Shown here: positions 53,505 through 64,000 of the stretch, piece by piece
Layout: the number at the start of each line of letters is the position of its first letter
How positions within the stretch are numbered: position 1 is the first letter of the stretch
Origin: Macropodus opercularis
Lineage: Eukaryota; Chordata; Actinopteri; Anabantiformes; Osphronemidae
Direction: 5' to 3'
Assembly (NCBI GenBank): GCA_030770545.1
Contig: CM061106.1
Coordinates: forward strand, 18,001,001-18,065,000
Length of the DNA: 64,000 nucleotides
Program-made: the position numbers and the translations under genes
Notes under the pieces: generated by a model
The model's input: the letters and a program-made list of their open reading frames with translations, nothing else
Database searches by the model: none
What the model was told of the DNA's origin: nothing

Positions 53505-53756
53505 AGGTGTAGACAACAGAACTTCATCACAGTGAGCCCACGCCTCCGATCCACCATCAGGAGCTACTGGGTAAACAAGATCCTCCAGAAATCACAAGAA
53601 CAGCTGCTTAATGAAAGGATTAGACAGGTTAATATCACCATAGAAACCTTGGAACAAAACATAGAGCACCTTAAACAGAAATTACTTGGAGCTACACACA
53701 CCTGTATACGATGCAATCACAGAATTTTCACAGAAAGCTCAGCTATCTCATTATGA
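53505..53756 (+). pseudogene. Coiled-coil plus Cys-pair fragment (copy B)
   Basis: Frame open to TGA at 53,754-53,756. After SPRLRSTIRSYWVNK comes a predicted helix rich in Gln, Glu, Leu and Ile (EQLLNERIRQVNITIETLEQ), then a CIRC pair near the end. It could be the N-terminal part of a Penelope-like element or a host fragment. Copy A (11,270-11,525) has lost bases in the helix and is out of frame. Confidence 0.35.
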
Positions 53757-53999
53757 CTAAAGCAAGCAGAGACAAGCCAAGAAGTTTGACCTGCTCTCTA
53801 ATGCACAGAACAGGTGAGTGATTATTTTAGCTGCTGCATCCTAATACAAGCAATACCAGTGATGTTTTTCTGTTGTGCAGAAGAATGCGAAATTTACACT
53901 ATTTACAATAGAGTGCAAACATATAACGTATACAGGTTGGGGCTACTAGACTGATATGTTGTAAAGTGTAACAGCTGTGGGAATGAAGGACCTGCGGTA

Positions 54000-54538
54000 T
54001 CGCTCTTTTCTGCACTATGGGTGAATCAGTCTACCACTGAAGGAGCTGCACAGAGCCTCCACTGTCTGATGCAGTGGGTGATAAGCTTTGTCCATGATGG
54101 ATGTCAGCTTGTCAACATCCTCCTCTCACCCACCTCCTCCACAAATTCCAGTGGACATTCAAGACAGAACTCCAGTCTCTTCAGGTGGAGGCGACTTTGG
54201 CCCTTTTTCTATGCGGCGTCACTGTTGTGAATCCAGTCCAATTTACGGTTGAGGTGAACACCCAGGTACTTAAAATTGTCCACTATCTCAATGGCTGAGC
54301 CCTGGATGCTCACTGGTGGCAAACCGTCTCATTCGGTTTACTTCTGATTAAGCACAGGTTGTTGCTGTCACACCAGTTCACAAAGTCCCTGATGACTGAC
54401 CTGTACTCCAGCTCTTTCTCTCAGACACACACCCAACAAGGCCCGAGTCGTCAGAGTACTTCTGGAGGTGACAACTGCTGGTGTTGTATGTGAAGTCCGA
54501 TGTGTAAAGTGTGAAAAAGAACAGTGAGAGCACCTAAA
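54000..54538 (-). mobile_element. LINE fragment (copy B)
   Basis: It contains the KYLGV and C-terminal parts of the LINE but only one copy of the repeated RT segment. It passes directly from GTGAGAGCAC into the hAT end at 54,540. Confidence 0.82.
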
Positions 54539-54539
54539 C

Positions 54540-54905
54540 CATAGGTGTCAAACTCTGGCCCGCAAGCCAAATTTGGCCCGCAGCGTAATTATATTTGGCC
54601 CGCGAAGCCATACCAAATTACTATTAGAGCTGGCCCGCCGGTAATTATCATGTACCGCTAATACTCCAAATCCCAGAATTCTCTGTTGGCGTTTTGGCTC
54701 CTCTTTTGACCATAGTCATAGAGAACGTATGCTAATACTGGCACCATGCTACCCCCCCAAAATGGCTAAAAGAGGCGTTAACAGTATTGTTTTCCTAATA
54801 TTATCACTGTGAACGCTGTGAAGCGAATGTAGACACTTGTCTACTTGCTTACTGTTTACCAGAGCGGCCGCTTCTGGGCCATTGAACGCCTCATTTTTCT
54901 GCCTG
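54540..54905. mobile_element. hAT-type transposon, left end only (copy B)
   Basis: The same ATAGGTGTCAAACTC end and GGCCCG-rich left arm as 13,143. It is cut at 54,905 by the deletion that joins it to gypsy gag sequence. Confidence 0.75.
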
Positions 54906-55260
54906 CCACAAACAAAGCAGTGAGGACAACTCATTTTGTTTTGCTGCATACAGTCACTGCACCTGCCCCTGGCCGCCTGCCTCTCAGATGGGGGTGTTTC
55001 AGACTGACGTGCTGGTCTTACCATCCGCGCCACGTGTTTAGCCAGTGATGACACTTGTACAGTCAGTTCTGTAATAGCGATAGAATTAGCTTGTAACTGC
55101 AGGTCTGCTTTGTCTTGCTTTGCTGCATCACTGTCTGGGTCAAGCTGAGCTGCCTTAACAGTCACTGGCCCAGTTTTACTAAGGCCAAGGCGTCTGATTC
55201 GGTCTGCTTCCTCTCTAGTGGACTTCGTGATAAAAAAGAATTGGAGTGTTTACCAGTGAA
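54906..55260 (-). pseudogene. gag: Ty3/gypsy gag fragment
   Basis: The minus frame (55,165-54,749) reads through KAAQLDPDSDAAKQDKADLQ into MSCPHCF and then crosses the deletion junction at 54,905 into hAT sequence. The protease part is gone. Confidence 0.72.
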
Positions 55261-55269
55261 ATAAAGTGG

Positions 55270-55412
55270 TGAGACAGACATCAGACCCAGACCGGCAGTG
55301 AACAAAGCAACATTATCATTATTTAAAAACACGCCACCAGAAATCATCTACTTCGCAGTGAATGGGAGACCAGAGCGAGCTGAAAGAGGATTGTCCTGCC
55401 CAGGATGTCAAA
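55270..55412 (+). other. Open stretch ending at a strong donor; gene or gypsy leader
   Basis: A plus frame (PAVNKATLSLFKNTPPEIIYF, then AVNGRPERAERGLSCPGCQ) is open up to AAAG|GTAAGATC at 55,412. In the 27.7- and 62.0-kb copies an Arg codon is a stop (TGA). The stretch overlaps the 5' side of the minus-strand gypsy gag and may simply be its leader, so a host exon is only a possibility. Confidence 0.25.
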
Positions 55413-55766
55413 GGTAAGATCTGATGTTTGATTAGGGATTATGTTAGTGCTTTATTACGCCTGCAGTCACTTCAAAAGCGTAATGGATGGATATTGTGGA
55501 GGTAGGACACAGGGTTTGGATTTGATTTTGGGCTGTTTGTTGGGCAGGCTCCTTAATTTTCGTAAACGGTAGGAAGATGTGGAATAAGAGAAGGCAGTAG
55601 GCAGTATTTAATAACTACTCTGGAAAAGTCCGATTGAAAAAGTAAGTCAACTGTGATCACAAGAACATCAAATTTATAGTGCAAAGCCAAGAAATTTCGA
55701 TTTTGTCCCAAACAGTTATAGATGGGATGTGTAATTACTTATGACCTTATTGATGGCATGTCTCAG

Positions 55767-55867
55767 GCTGCAGGGTCTGGAGAAGAACATCCTCATTGAG
55801 GCCGGGGAAACTCCTGCAGTCGTGTACGATGAAGAATCAGGTGGATTCATTCAGGGAAAAACTGAAG
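55767..55867 (+). other. Exon-like segment, unknown gene (second copy)
   Basis: It has the same 101-bp open segment and splice-like ends as 15,785-15,885, with one Gly to Glu change near the end and the GTACAT donor intact. Confidence 0.33.
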
Positions 55868-56800
55868 GTACATGGTCATGTGCTCTGTGGCTTTAAAGCT
55901 GCGTCTTTGATTTAGAGAAATTTCATAATAATGAGTTTAGAAAGATATTACTGGCATGTGAAGAGATGGATGATACTACACCAATTGCTGCAACAATGTC
56001 AATGTATTCAATATTGGACTTTAATAACAATGGAAGAAATTGCGAGTTTTGGTGAAATAGAATAATGTTTATCTTGACTGAGCCACTGAGATTCCTCATC
56101 GATCAACATGCCTATATTATTTGCTTTATTATTTGACATTAGTGGAGACCAAAAGCTAGCTCATCAATAAAATGTTGTATTTTGTTAATGTTTTTCAGGT
56201 GGACAGTAACATGACTGTAATGGAAAACTGAATGTTTTACTGGGCAGTTAATTAATAAGATGCTTATATTGGCCACATATTGCAAATTCAGTCATTTTAT
56301 AGGCATTTTAGTCCCATCTATCATCATCTATCATCTATATTGATGTATATATGTGTGTAGATAGAAGTATTTTTTACTTCCTTTCGCTTCCCCAGGCACG
56401 ATCCAATCCTAGTCTCATTGTTGATCAGAGATGCAGTTCTTCATGTACGTCCTTATTCCCCATCACCATCATCACCTTTTTGGTGCTTTCCACCTTGTAT
56501 TTCCCTTTTTTTTATTATACGCATGCTTGTTCGTACAGGCTTCTCCCTCTTCTATCTGTTTGTTAGATCTTGATCATTCCAACTTGGGTGACAGGCAACT
56601 GACTTCCAGCTGCTTCCTTCTCTAGCTGCTGCTTGGGTCGCTCTGCCCTCTTCGTGACAACCGCTCTGTCAGGGAATGTGTGCTCAGGATGACCATGTTG
56701 TTTTCTATGTCAATGCACCGCAGTCTCCATCTGCTTCCTTCATTCGCCTCTGAAGCTCAAAGCCATTCAGTCTTTTGCTTTTCCCGTTCTAAAACCTATC

Positions 56801-56923
56801 ATGTCTAAAACATTCAAATGGCTTTACACTGTCCTGCTGATCATGCTGACCTCTGCTGTGTGCCACGACCTTGACCACATAGGTTACAACAATGCCTATC
56901 AGGTATATGAGGGTTCCCCCTGA
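56801..56923 (+). CDS. 40-codon signal-peptide ORF (copy 2)
   Basis: Same frame as 16,595 with Leu to Phe and Phe to Tyr changes in the hydrophobic core. The region upstream of the ATG is out of frame here while the peptide stays open. Confidence 0.33.
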   Translation: MSKTFKWLYTVLLIMLTSAVCHDLDHIGYNNAYQVYEGSP

Positions 56924-58059
56924 ATGCTGATCCCAGAATGTTTCCTTCCTCATACGCAGGAATTTAGTATTCTAAGGACTGCAGAAGCCAATTACATTAA
57001 TTCATCACCTGTGAATTCTTTAATTGCTATTTCTGTGTTGGTGCAGGGTTTTTTTCACACACAATTTTGGGGCGAAATTTGGGGCCAGAAAGATGTTGCA
57101 TCAATATCTTTCATCCAATATACACACTAGTAATATCTGATAAATTACTCCCATATAAATATTTTTATTAATCTGTTAAATCTATGACTTTTGATCAGAA
57201 CGATAGGATAACTATGTATACATGTCCGCCTCTTTTCCCGAACCCCAGGCATTTATTCTAAACAGCTGCATTTTTGGTGCAAAACCTGTTAACTAATGAT
57301 CATTAGTTTATCATTGTCATCATGGAATGATCAAACTGACTCCAGCAGCAGCCTGAGCACCACAGAGAGGACAGACGTGGCCTTAACAGTGAGTTAGTGT
57401 TACAGGTTCAGAGGTTCATCATAAAAGTTGCAACAAAACCTACATTTCAGTCTAATGTTTAGGGTGGAACTAATACAAAAACAACAAGTACACAACTAAT
57501 GAACTATGTATTGAACTTACCAGAAAACAGAAATGAACATTGAAATGGAATTTTTTTTATCTCAGCTGTAAAATGTCTGTGTAACCAAGACGACCATGAC
57601 GCAGAGGTACTGGGGGAAAACACTTCGGGTTGAGAACAGCCAACATGGCGGCACCCGGCACTAGCACACACCCTAGTCGTTTCAGAAAAATGTAAAGCTG
57701 TAGCAACCGACAGAGAAGGAGAAAAAGCTGAAAGCTGCACAGGTAGGTGGCCTCTTCAGTGAAGTGTTTACTGTGTACAGTAGCGCTGCTAGATGTTTGA
57801 ATACACAATACTTAAAGCTGAAGTAGCAATTTCACCATCAAGCTAACCTGAGGCTAACTGACATTACGTACACACTCAATGTATAACAAGGTTTGGACCA
57901 TTTTGTTAGCAGTGTATCAACCAGACTTGTGTTTCTGTTGTACATGTGGCCTTTCACAGAACTATAGTAGGTGATTAATAATGATTTCAAAGTTCACCAA
58001 TTACTGCATTAAATTAACTACATATCTTTTTTTGCCAAAATGTGTTACAAGTTAGCAAC

Positions 58060-58209
58060 ATGCTTTGGTTTGTACTTGGGGCTATGGTAGAAACAATATC
58101 TGTAGTTCCCACAGCTGTGCAGCACGTAAGAAAGTGCTGCATACAGCTTGGTAAGACAAAAGATCTTCAGTCAAAAAAAGCTAAAACAACAAAACCCACT
58201 CCCTGTTAA
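58060..58209 (+). CDS. 49-codon conserved small ORF (copy 4 of 5)
   Basis: The frame is kept with a silent Leu change (CTG to CTT) at codon 2. It is the partner of 17,855-18,004. Confidence 0.33.
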   Translation: MLWFVLGAMVETISVVPTAVQHVRKCCIQLGKTKDLQSKKAKTTKPTPC

Positions 58210-58514
58210 AGCTGCTGTGAGAATGTGAGTGCCATAATTTATACTGATGAGATTAAAAGTTATTATGGACTTATATGCCATATTATTACAGTGTTTTTTA
58301 TGTATTAGACAAGACGGAAAAACATGCTTAGACAGATGGAGACGTTTTAGGCACCTATTGATATGTTCCTGAATCTTGCTATTTACTTACTTACAACCTA
58401 ATAATCTGTAAAGATGTGATGTCTATCTGTTGTTAATGTGTTTTTGTTTTTTCACTGAATTCCAGGTGACACACAAGCAGACTCCTGCACTGGCAGTTGA
58501 GACTGAGATGCTCC

Positions 58515-59437
58515 CTCCTTCTTTTAACTTTTAAACATCTAGGGTGTGTGTGTGTAAAACAGAGCATGGTGCAGCTGAGGCTCTGCCATTCCTCCACTGT
58601 TGCTGTACTTTCCTGCCCACACCCATGTGTCATCTCTACTGACAACTGAACTGTATCTCCAGGTGCAGTCAGCGCTGTTGGTGATATAAACCCAACATAA
58701 ATTGGTTCTTCGAGACAGATTCCAAGGGACGACATCCTTCGAGGAGGGAGAGGACGCACCGAAGTCTGTCAACAGCAGGACGTCTAGGAACACCCGTGGA
58801 AAGACCCAGGACATGAAACTCGTTGCTGGGCCGGTGTTGTAGAGTCTGATCTTCCCTTGTTGAGTGTCAACCAACGGGGATCCAGGAGACGGTTCTGGTG
58901 AAATAATGAGTGAGTACATGAAAATTTACTAAACTAGGTTTACTTCGCCATAAGGGAGATTATTTGTTTTGGTTTACTCCCCCGTAAAAAGGAACGTACG
59001 TAAATGAAAATTAGAGCCATGCATGCGTGTAAATGAAAATTAGAGTCATGCATGCGTGTGAATGAAGCTCTTGTGAGTGTGAATGCCACTAGTGGAAACC
59101 TAACGTTGCCAACCAACTCTGTGGTCTGTTAAAGTACACAAGTAGTGGATTAGGAATTTAGGTCCTGAGAAAGAGGGATCCAAAATTCATGGATAAAGTG
59201 TATCCAGGCAGCACAAAATACTTAAAAAAGTGGAAAAAAAAGCACAATTTTGACTGAAAGCTGGTTGATACAGCATGTGTGCAGTTAGTAGGAAAGTTAA
59301 AAGTAAGTGTTTCAACTTCGAACGGAAAGAACCAGAGGGATAAGCAAGGACAGCTGGCATGTGCAAAGATGTGGCTAGAACAGGCACAGAAGAGAAAACA
59401 AGGCATTCAGCAGGAAACCATAGGCTGCTAATAACAT
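58515..59437 (+). mobile_element. gag: ERV2 5' part, second-unit copy
   Basis: It is collinear with 18,315-18,780 for the LTR, primer-site and leader parts, then has its own leader tail with repeated ATGCATGCGTG stretches. A gag matrix-like fragment is present (VQLVGKLKVSVSTSNGK and MWLEQAQKRK in one frame near 59,280-59,400). It ends where the ERV1-adjacent repeat begins. Confidence 0.75.
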
Positions 59438-59505
59438 CATAAAGACAAAAGAAGAACATAAACAGGACAGCACCACAGCGCCCTTCAGGGGCCCTTCTGG
59501 GATAG

Positions 59506-60060
59506 TGTAACAGAATTTCTACTATATGGGTATTTTCCCTTGTTACAGAACTGATTCATATTACTTGATACTTGATATCCACATATGTATTTGCTTTTAT
59601 CTGTACTAAGCAAAGTAATCATAGAATGAGTTATATACCTGCTTACAGAAATATTTTAGAATAGTGAGCCTTTTCTTCTGTAATGAGAAAGGGAGGTAGG
59701 GGAGACACTGTCTATTTAAAATTGTTGTACAGCATGGGGTCATGGTGAGAGCATGGCAGCAGAACTTTGATTTACTTTGTTTCTGTTACACGTTTCTCCC
59801 TGAGTTGTGGGCTGATAAGTCCCTTCCAGACTCTCTCTGTCTAAGATCGAGCTAATGAGAAGACACATCTTTACTCCCTAGCAATGGAGGAGGTATTTAG
59901 GTAGGTGTAGGGTAGATGACTTCAGATCTAAACTCAGGCAGGACAGTTTTGCACTGACTCTGTGTATTTCTCTTCTTGCAAGAATCAAAGACAACACAAA
60001 GACAACTTTGATCGACTTGTCATTAATTCATCAGGTTCCTCACAGGTTTTTACTTCTACA
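59506..60060 (+). repeat. ERV1 LTR (fifth copy)
   Basis: 555 bp, TGTAACAGAATTTC to ACTTCTACA, preceded by the last 68 bp of the unclassified repeat. No primer site or leader follows: env sequence starts at the next base. Confidence 0.85.
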
Positions 60061-60259
60061 GGGTTTTAGCTTTAACAAATGGCTGGTAGAGCAATTTGGT
60101 CCTTGGGGAGCAGGTATTGTACAAATTTTGATTCTTGTGTTTGTGGTTTTTGGAATTATGCTTTGTTTTTGTACATGTGCGCTAACTTGTATGCAAGCCC
60201 TTTTATATAAATGGATAGATGGAGTGATTAGAAGAGAACACATATTCTCCATATGTTAA
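60061..60259 (+). pseudogene. env: Retroviral env transmembrane tail joined to an LTR
   Basis: An open frame reads FNKWLVEQFGPWGAGIVQIL, then a hydrophobic span (LVFVVFGIMLCFCTCALTC) and a short basic tail (YKWIDGVIRRE) to TAA. This is the membrane-proximal end, anchor and cytoplasmic tail of a gamma-type env. It starts directly after the LTR, so everything from the primer site to late env has been lost. It probably belongs to ERV1, but no other ERV1 env is available for comparison. Confidence 0.68.
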
Positions 60260-60430
60260 AATACCAACCAACTCAATAGAAACAACTGTGAATCCCATAT
60301 CTGAGTGGGCTCCAGGAAAACTGATTTAGAAATATAGATAACATGAGTCACACTGAAAGAGTAACCTTTATGGTTGTTTTTTTTATTTCTCTATTTTATT
60401 ATGTGTTTTTTTTTATTACTCTATTTTATT
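60260..60430. other. AT-rich spacer
   Basis: Downstream of the env tail there is no recognisable polypurine tract or 3' LTR; a T-rich stretch with repeated TCTATTTTATTATGTG leads into LINE sequence. Confidence 0.5.
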
Positions 60431-60905
60431 ATGTGTTTATGTCCGTGTTGCCGGCACCCCAGCAGACCACAGCGTAGTGAAGAGCAGAGGCTACCACAGA
60501 GTCAAAAAGTCCTTAATGGAGGCCTGCTCACTCCAAAGAACCTCAGTCTTCTCAGGTGGAGGCGACTTTAGCTCCCTTTGTACATGGCGTCACTGTTGTG
60601 AATCCAGTCCAGTTTACGGTTGAGGTGAACACCTAGGTACTTAAAATTGTCCACTATCTCAATGGCTGAGCCCTGGATGCTCACTGGTGACCGTCTCTTT
60701 CGTTTTACTTCTGATTAAGCACAGGTTGTTGCTGTCACACCAGTTCACAAAGGCCCTGATGACTGACCTGTACTCCAGCTCTTCCCCTCAGACACACAGC
60801 CAACAATGGCCGAGTCGTCAGAGAACTTCTTGAGGTGACAACTGCTGGTGTTGTATGTGAAGTCTGATGTGTAAGGTGTGAAGAGGAACAGTAAGAGCAC
60901 CTAAA
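60431..60905 (-). mobile_element. LINE reverse-transcriptase fragment (same family as 25,851)
   Basis: It matches 25,940-26,390 on the minus strand, with the KYLGV stretch and the part toward the RT core. It ends at GTAAGAGCACCTAAAC, the site that in copy A carries the hAT element. Confidence 0.8.
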
Positions 60906-61239
60906 CTATTTCTAGCCTACTACACTCTCCCTCACTTCAGGAGATGGCAGACAGACAGACATCTAAAACTACACAAACAATACCAGATATTAATAAAAAA
61001 TCTCAGTATTGAGGTTGGCTTTGCTGTCATCATCAGTCTTTTAGGGCCTAACGTGTCCATACTGGTGCAGGGTAGAAACATTCATAGCCAGTTGGAGAAA
61101 CTGACATCGGCTAAGGCACATAGGTGAACATCAGATTTGCTCCTGGTCTCCATGGTTGATACAAGGGTTGTCCTAAATGGTCATATGTGAACATTTCACG
61201 AGGTTTTATTATTCTGGTTGACCTCCTGACAGATGTGAT

Positions 61240-62030
61240 GTCTTCCTGTGGTGGCACTGCTGCTTACGATCCCTCTTCACCTCCTTGCACCACAGTCTCC
61301 ATCCAGGTTCCTCCCACCATGGTCACCTGGGCCCCAACATTGTGAGTGGGACTCCATTAATAGAACATGAGACCATACACCGCTTCCCAATGAGCCGTGC
61401 TCTGGGTTTCTCAGTGGTGGCTGACATGTTCCGTTTCGTTGTTTAGCTCTGGATCTTTTTGCAGATGTAACCTGTGCAGGCGACTCTTCTCCGATGGGGG
61501 TCACTGGCTGTCCCTCTCCAGTGACCTCCCCCCTTTTTCCTTTGCAGACAGTAGATAGCTCAATGTCCAGCTTGGCCACAACCAAAGCAGTGAGGACAAC
61601 TCATTTTGTTTTGCTGCATACAGTCACTGCACCTGCCCCTGGCCGCCTGCCTCTCAGATGGGGGTGTTTCAGACTGACGTGGTAGTGAAAGGTCAGCAGG
61701 TCCGCGCCACGTGTTAAGCCAGTGATGACACTTGCACAGTCAGTTCTGTAATAGCGATAGAATTAGCTTGTAACTGCAGGTCTGCTTTGTCTTGCGTTGC
61801 TGCATCACTGTCTGGGTGAAGCTGAGCTGCCTTAACAGTCACTGGCCCAGTTTTACTAAGGCCAAGGCGTCTGATTCGGTCTGCTTCCTCTCTAGTGGAC
61901 TTCGTGATAAAAAAGAATTGTGTGTGTTTACCAGTGAAATAAAGTGAGACAGACATCAGACCCAGACCGGCAGTGAACAAAGCAAGATTATCATTATTTA
62001 AAAACACGCCACAAGAAATCATCTACTTCG
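61240..62030 (-). pseudogene. gag-pro: Ty3/gypsy gag-protease remnant, third copy
   Basis: Gag is open over 62,022-61,714, and the knuckle to protease stretch over 61,585-61,277. The protease lacks about 12 bases that would include the active-site Asp, a different lesion from the one at 14.9 kb. It is shared with the fragment at 27,340-27,640. Confidence 0.72.
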
Positions 62031-62446
62031 CAGTGAATTGGAGACCAGAGCGAGCTGAATGAGGATTGTCCTGCCCAGGATGTCAAAGGTAAGGTCTGAT
62101 GTTTGATTAGGGTTTATTTTAGTGCCTTATTACGCCTGCGGTCACTTCAAAAGCGTAATGGATCGATATTGTGGAGCTAGAACACAGGGTTTGGATTTGA
62201 TTTTGGGCTGTTTGTTTTGCAGGCTCCTTAATTTTCCTAAACGGTAGGAAGATGTGGAATAAGAGAAGGCAGTTGGCAGTATTTAATAACTACTCTGGAA
62301 AAGTCAGATTGAAAAAGTAAGTTAACTGTGATCACAAGAACATCAAATTTATAGTGCAAAGCCAAGAAATTTCGATTTTGTCCCAAACAATTATAGATGG
62401 GATGTGTAATTACTTATTTGACTTACTTATTGATGGCATGTCTCAG

Positions 62447-62547
62447 GCTGCAGGGTCTGGAGAAGAACATCCTCATTGAGGCCGGGGAAACTCCTGCAGT
62501 CGTGTACGATGAAGAATCAGGTGGATTCATTCAGGGAAAAACTGGAG
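62447..62547 (+). other. Exon-like segment, donor lost (third copy)
   Basis: The frame is intact but the donor dinucleotide GT has become AT (GGAG|ATACAT), so this copy could not be spliced as the others might be. Confidence 0.33.
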
Positions 62548-63233
62548 ATACATGGTCATGTGCTCTGTGGCTTTAAAGCTGCGTCTTTGATTTAGAGAAA
62601 TTTAATAATAATGAGTTTAGAAAGATATTACTGGCATGTGAAGAGATGGATGATACTACACCAATTGCTGCCACAATGTCAATGTATTCAATATTGGACT
62701 TTAATAACAATGGAAGAAATTGCAACCTTTGGTGAAATAGAATAATGTTTATCTTGACTGAGCCACTGAGATTCCTCACTCATCCTTTATTATTTGCTTT
62801 ATTATTTGACATTAGTGGAGACCAAAAGGTAGCTTATCAATAAAATGTTGTATTTTGTTAATGTTTTTCAGGTGGACAGTAACATGACTGTAATGGAACA
62901 CTGAATGTTTTACTGGACAGTTAATTAATAAGATGCTTAAATTGGCCACATAATGCAAGTTCAGTCATTTTATACGCATCCTTGTTCGTACAGGCTTCTC
63001 CCTCTTCTATCTGTTTGTTAGATCTTGATCATTCCAACTTGGGTGACAGGCAACCGACTTCCAGCTGCTTCCTTCTCTAGCTGCTGCTTGGGTCGCTCTG
63101 TCAGGGAATGTGTGCTCAGGATGACCATGTTGTTTTCTATGTCAACGCACCGCAGTCTCCATCTGCTTCCTTCATTCGGCCTCTGACGCTCAAAGCCATT
63201 CTTTCTTTTGCTTTTCCTGTTCTAAAACCTATC

Positions 63234-63359
63234 ATGTCTAAAACGCTTAAATGGCTTTTCACTGTCCTGCTGATCATGCTGACCTCTGCTGTGTGCCACG
63301 ACCTTGACCACACAGGTTACAACAATGTCTATCAGGTATATGAGGGTTGTAAAAGCTGA
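63234..63359 (+). CDS. Signal-peptide ORF (copy 3), altered end
   Basis: The frame is kept through YNNVYQVYEG, then runs into the deletion junction near 63,350 and ends CKS and TGA. The donor-like GTATATG remains, but the downstream intron-like sequence is missing. Confidence 0.3.
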   Translation: MSKTLKWLFTVLLIMLTSAVCHDLDHTGYNNVYQVYEGCKS

Positions 63360-63597
63360 AGTAGCAATTTCACCATCAAGCTAACCTAAGGCTAACTGAC
63401 ATTATGTACACACTCACTGTATAACAAGGTTTGGACCATTTTGTTAGCAGTGTATCAACCAGACTTGTGTTTTTGTTGTACATGTGGCCTTTCACAGAAC
63501 TATAGTAGGTGATTAATAATGATTTCAAAGTTCACCAATTACTGTTTTAAATTAACTACATATCTTTTTTTGCCAGAATGTGTTACAAGTTAGCAAC

Positions 63598-63747
63598 ATG
63601 CTGTGGTTTGTACTTGGGGCTATGGTAGAAACAATATCTGTAGTTCCAACAGCTGTGCAGCACGTAAGAAAGTGCTGCATACAGCTTGGTAAGACAAAAG
63701 ATGATCAGTCAAAAAAAGCTAAAACAACAAAACCCACTCCCTGTTAA
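63598..63747 (+). CDS. 49-codon conserved small ORF (copy 5 of 5)
   Basis: The frame is kept; the Asp-Leu-Gln stretch reads Asp-Asp-Gln. Acceptor-like TTTTTTTGCCAG is present. The following exon-like segment lies beyond the window end. Confidence 0.33.
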   Translation: MLWFVLGAMVETISVVPTAVQHVRKCCIQLGKTKDDQSKKAKTTKPTPC

Positions 63748-64000
63748 AGCTGCTGTGAGAATGTGAGTGTCATAATTTATACAGGTGAGATTAAAAGTTA
63801 TTATGGACTTATGTGCCATATTATTACAGTGTTTTTTTATGTATTAGACAAGACGGAAAAACATGCTTAGACAGATGGAGACGTTTTAGGCACCTATTGA
63901 TATGTTCCTGAATCTTGCTATTTACTTACTTACAACCTAATAATCTGTAAAGATGTGTTGTCTATCTGTTGTTAATGTGTTTTTGTGTTTTTTCACTGAA

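Larger units (their letters stand above)
42213..54905. repeat. Copy B of the 42.2-kb tandem segmental duplication
   Basis: This is the direct-orientation second copy of bases 1-13,545. It differs from copy A by point changes, small indels (for example a longer CA run near 46,704) and one 834-bp segment, present in copy A at about 12,300-13,135 and absent here. At 54,905 the sequence jumps from inside the hAT element to inside the gypsy gag region, matching 15,230 in copy A. Confidence 0.95.
54906..58990. repeat. Three-kilobase mosaic block, copy 2
   Basis: This segment is collinear with 15,230-18,775. It keeps a stretch around 55,270-55,600 that copy 1 lacks, and has about 170 extra bases near 56,320-56,520. 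It ends in the ERV2 leader, after which units 1 and 2 stop matching. Confidence 0.9.
60906..64000. repeat. Three-kilobase mosaic block, copy 3, running off the window
   Basis: Bases 60,906-61,500 match 26,985-27,600, 61,500-62,040 match 15,150-15,600, 62,040-62,310 match 27,640-27,925, and 62,310-63,345 match 15,650-16,705. At about 63,350 the sequence jumps to the equivalent of 17,608, deleting about 900 bases, and runs off the end inside the equivalent of 18,255. Confidence 0.88.

Noticed and set aside
55270..55412. Confident host exon upstream of the exon-like chain
   Set aside because: Its leftover phase does not fit the next segment, two copies have a stop, and it overlaps the antisense gypsy leader; listed with low confidence only.

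Overview
This window is non-coding, repeat-saturated DNA from a ray-finned fish, most likely a teleost. The evidence is the kind of mobile DNA present: L2-type LINEs with the usual fish 3' tail, a second LINE family with RT, Penelope-like GIY-YIG endonuclease fragments, a GGTGTCAAACTC-ended hAT element, a Ty3/gypsy gag-protease remnant, and at least three endogenous retrovirus (ERV) families. I see no intact conserved host gene. Almost every long reading frame is a fossil of a mobile element or a shadow of one.

The dominant architecture is a tandem segmental duplication with a period of about 42.2 kb. Position 1 corresponds to 42,213, and bases 1-13,545 are repeated at 42,213-54,905 with only small differences. 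At 54,905 copy B skips about 1.7 kb present in copy A (right part of the hAT element plus the gypsy protease region). It then follows 15,230-18,775 as 54,905-58,990. A third mosaic copy of that 3-kb block fills 60,905-64,000. A second nested duplication pairs 29.5-31.3 kb with 38.6-40.7 kb, and 32.9-33.8 kb with 40.7-41.7 kb.

Layout of unit 1: candidate LTR (0.76-1.13 kb); internally deleted ERV2 provirus on the minus strand (1.18-4.06 kb); gene-like non-repeat block (4.6-6.4 kb); ERV3 RNase H-integrase-env remnant (8.1-10.1 kb); terminal-exon-like sequence (10.5-11.0 kb); LINE, hAT and gypsy (11.8-15.6 kb); gene-like block (15.6-18.3 kb); ERV2 LTR, leader and gag (18.3-19.2 kb); ERV1 LTR fragment, reverse L2, ERV1 protease-RT and forward L2 (19.4-25.6 kb); LINE, gypsy and L2 fragments (25.9-28.6 kb); Penelope fragment (29.4 kb); three ERV1 5' halves and one minus-strand ERV1 3' half, with a nested solo LTR and an ERV2 copy (30.5-41.8 kb). 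Unit 2 repeats this as far as 59 kb, then has another ERV1 LTR joined directly to an env tail (59.5-60.3 kb).

The ERV families can be told apart by primer-binding site. ERV1 has a ~555-bp LTR and an 18-nt match to the 3' end of tRNA-Leu. ERV2 has a ~350-410-bp TGTT...AACA LTR and a 17-nt match to the 3' end of tRNA-Tyr. ERV3 is known only from pol and env. All are broken by stops, frameshifts and deletions. The least explained component is the multi-copy gene-like block. It carries a 49-codon reading frame kept open in five copies, a 40-codon signal-peptide frame kept open in three copies, and short exon-like pieces with compatible splice phases. These may be exons of an unrecognised host gene amplified with the surrounding elements.
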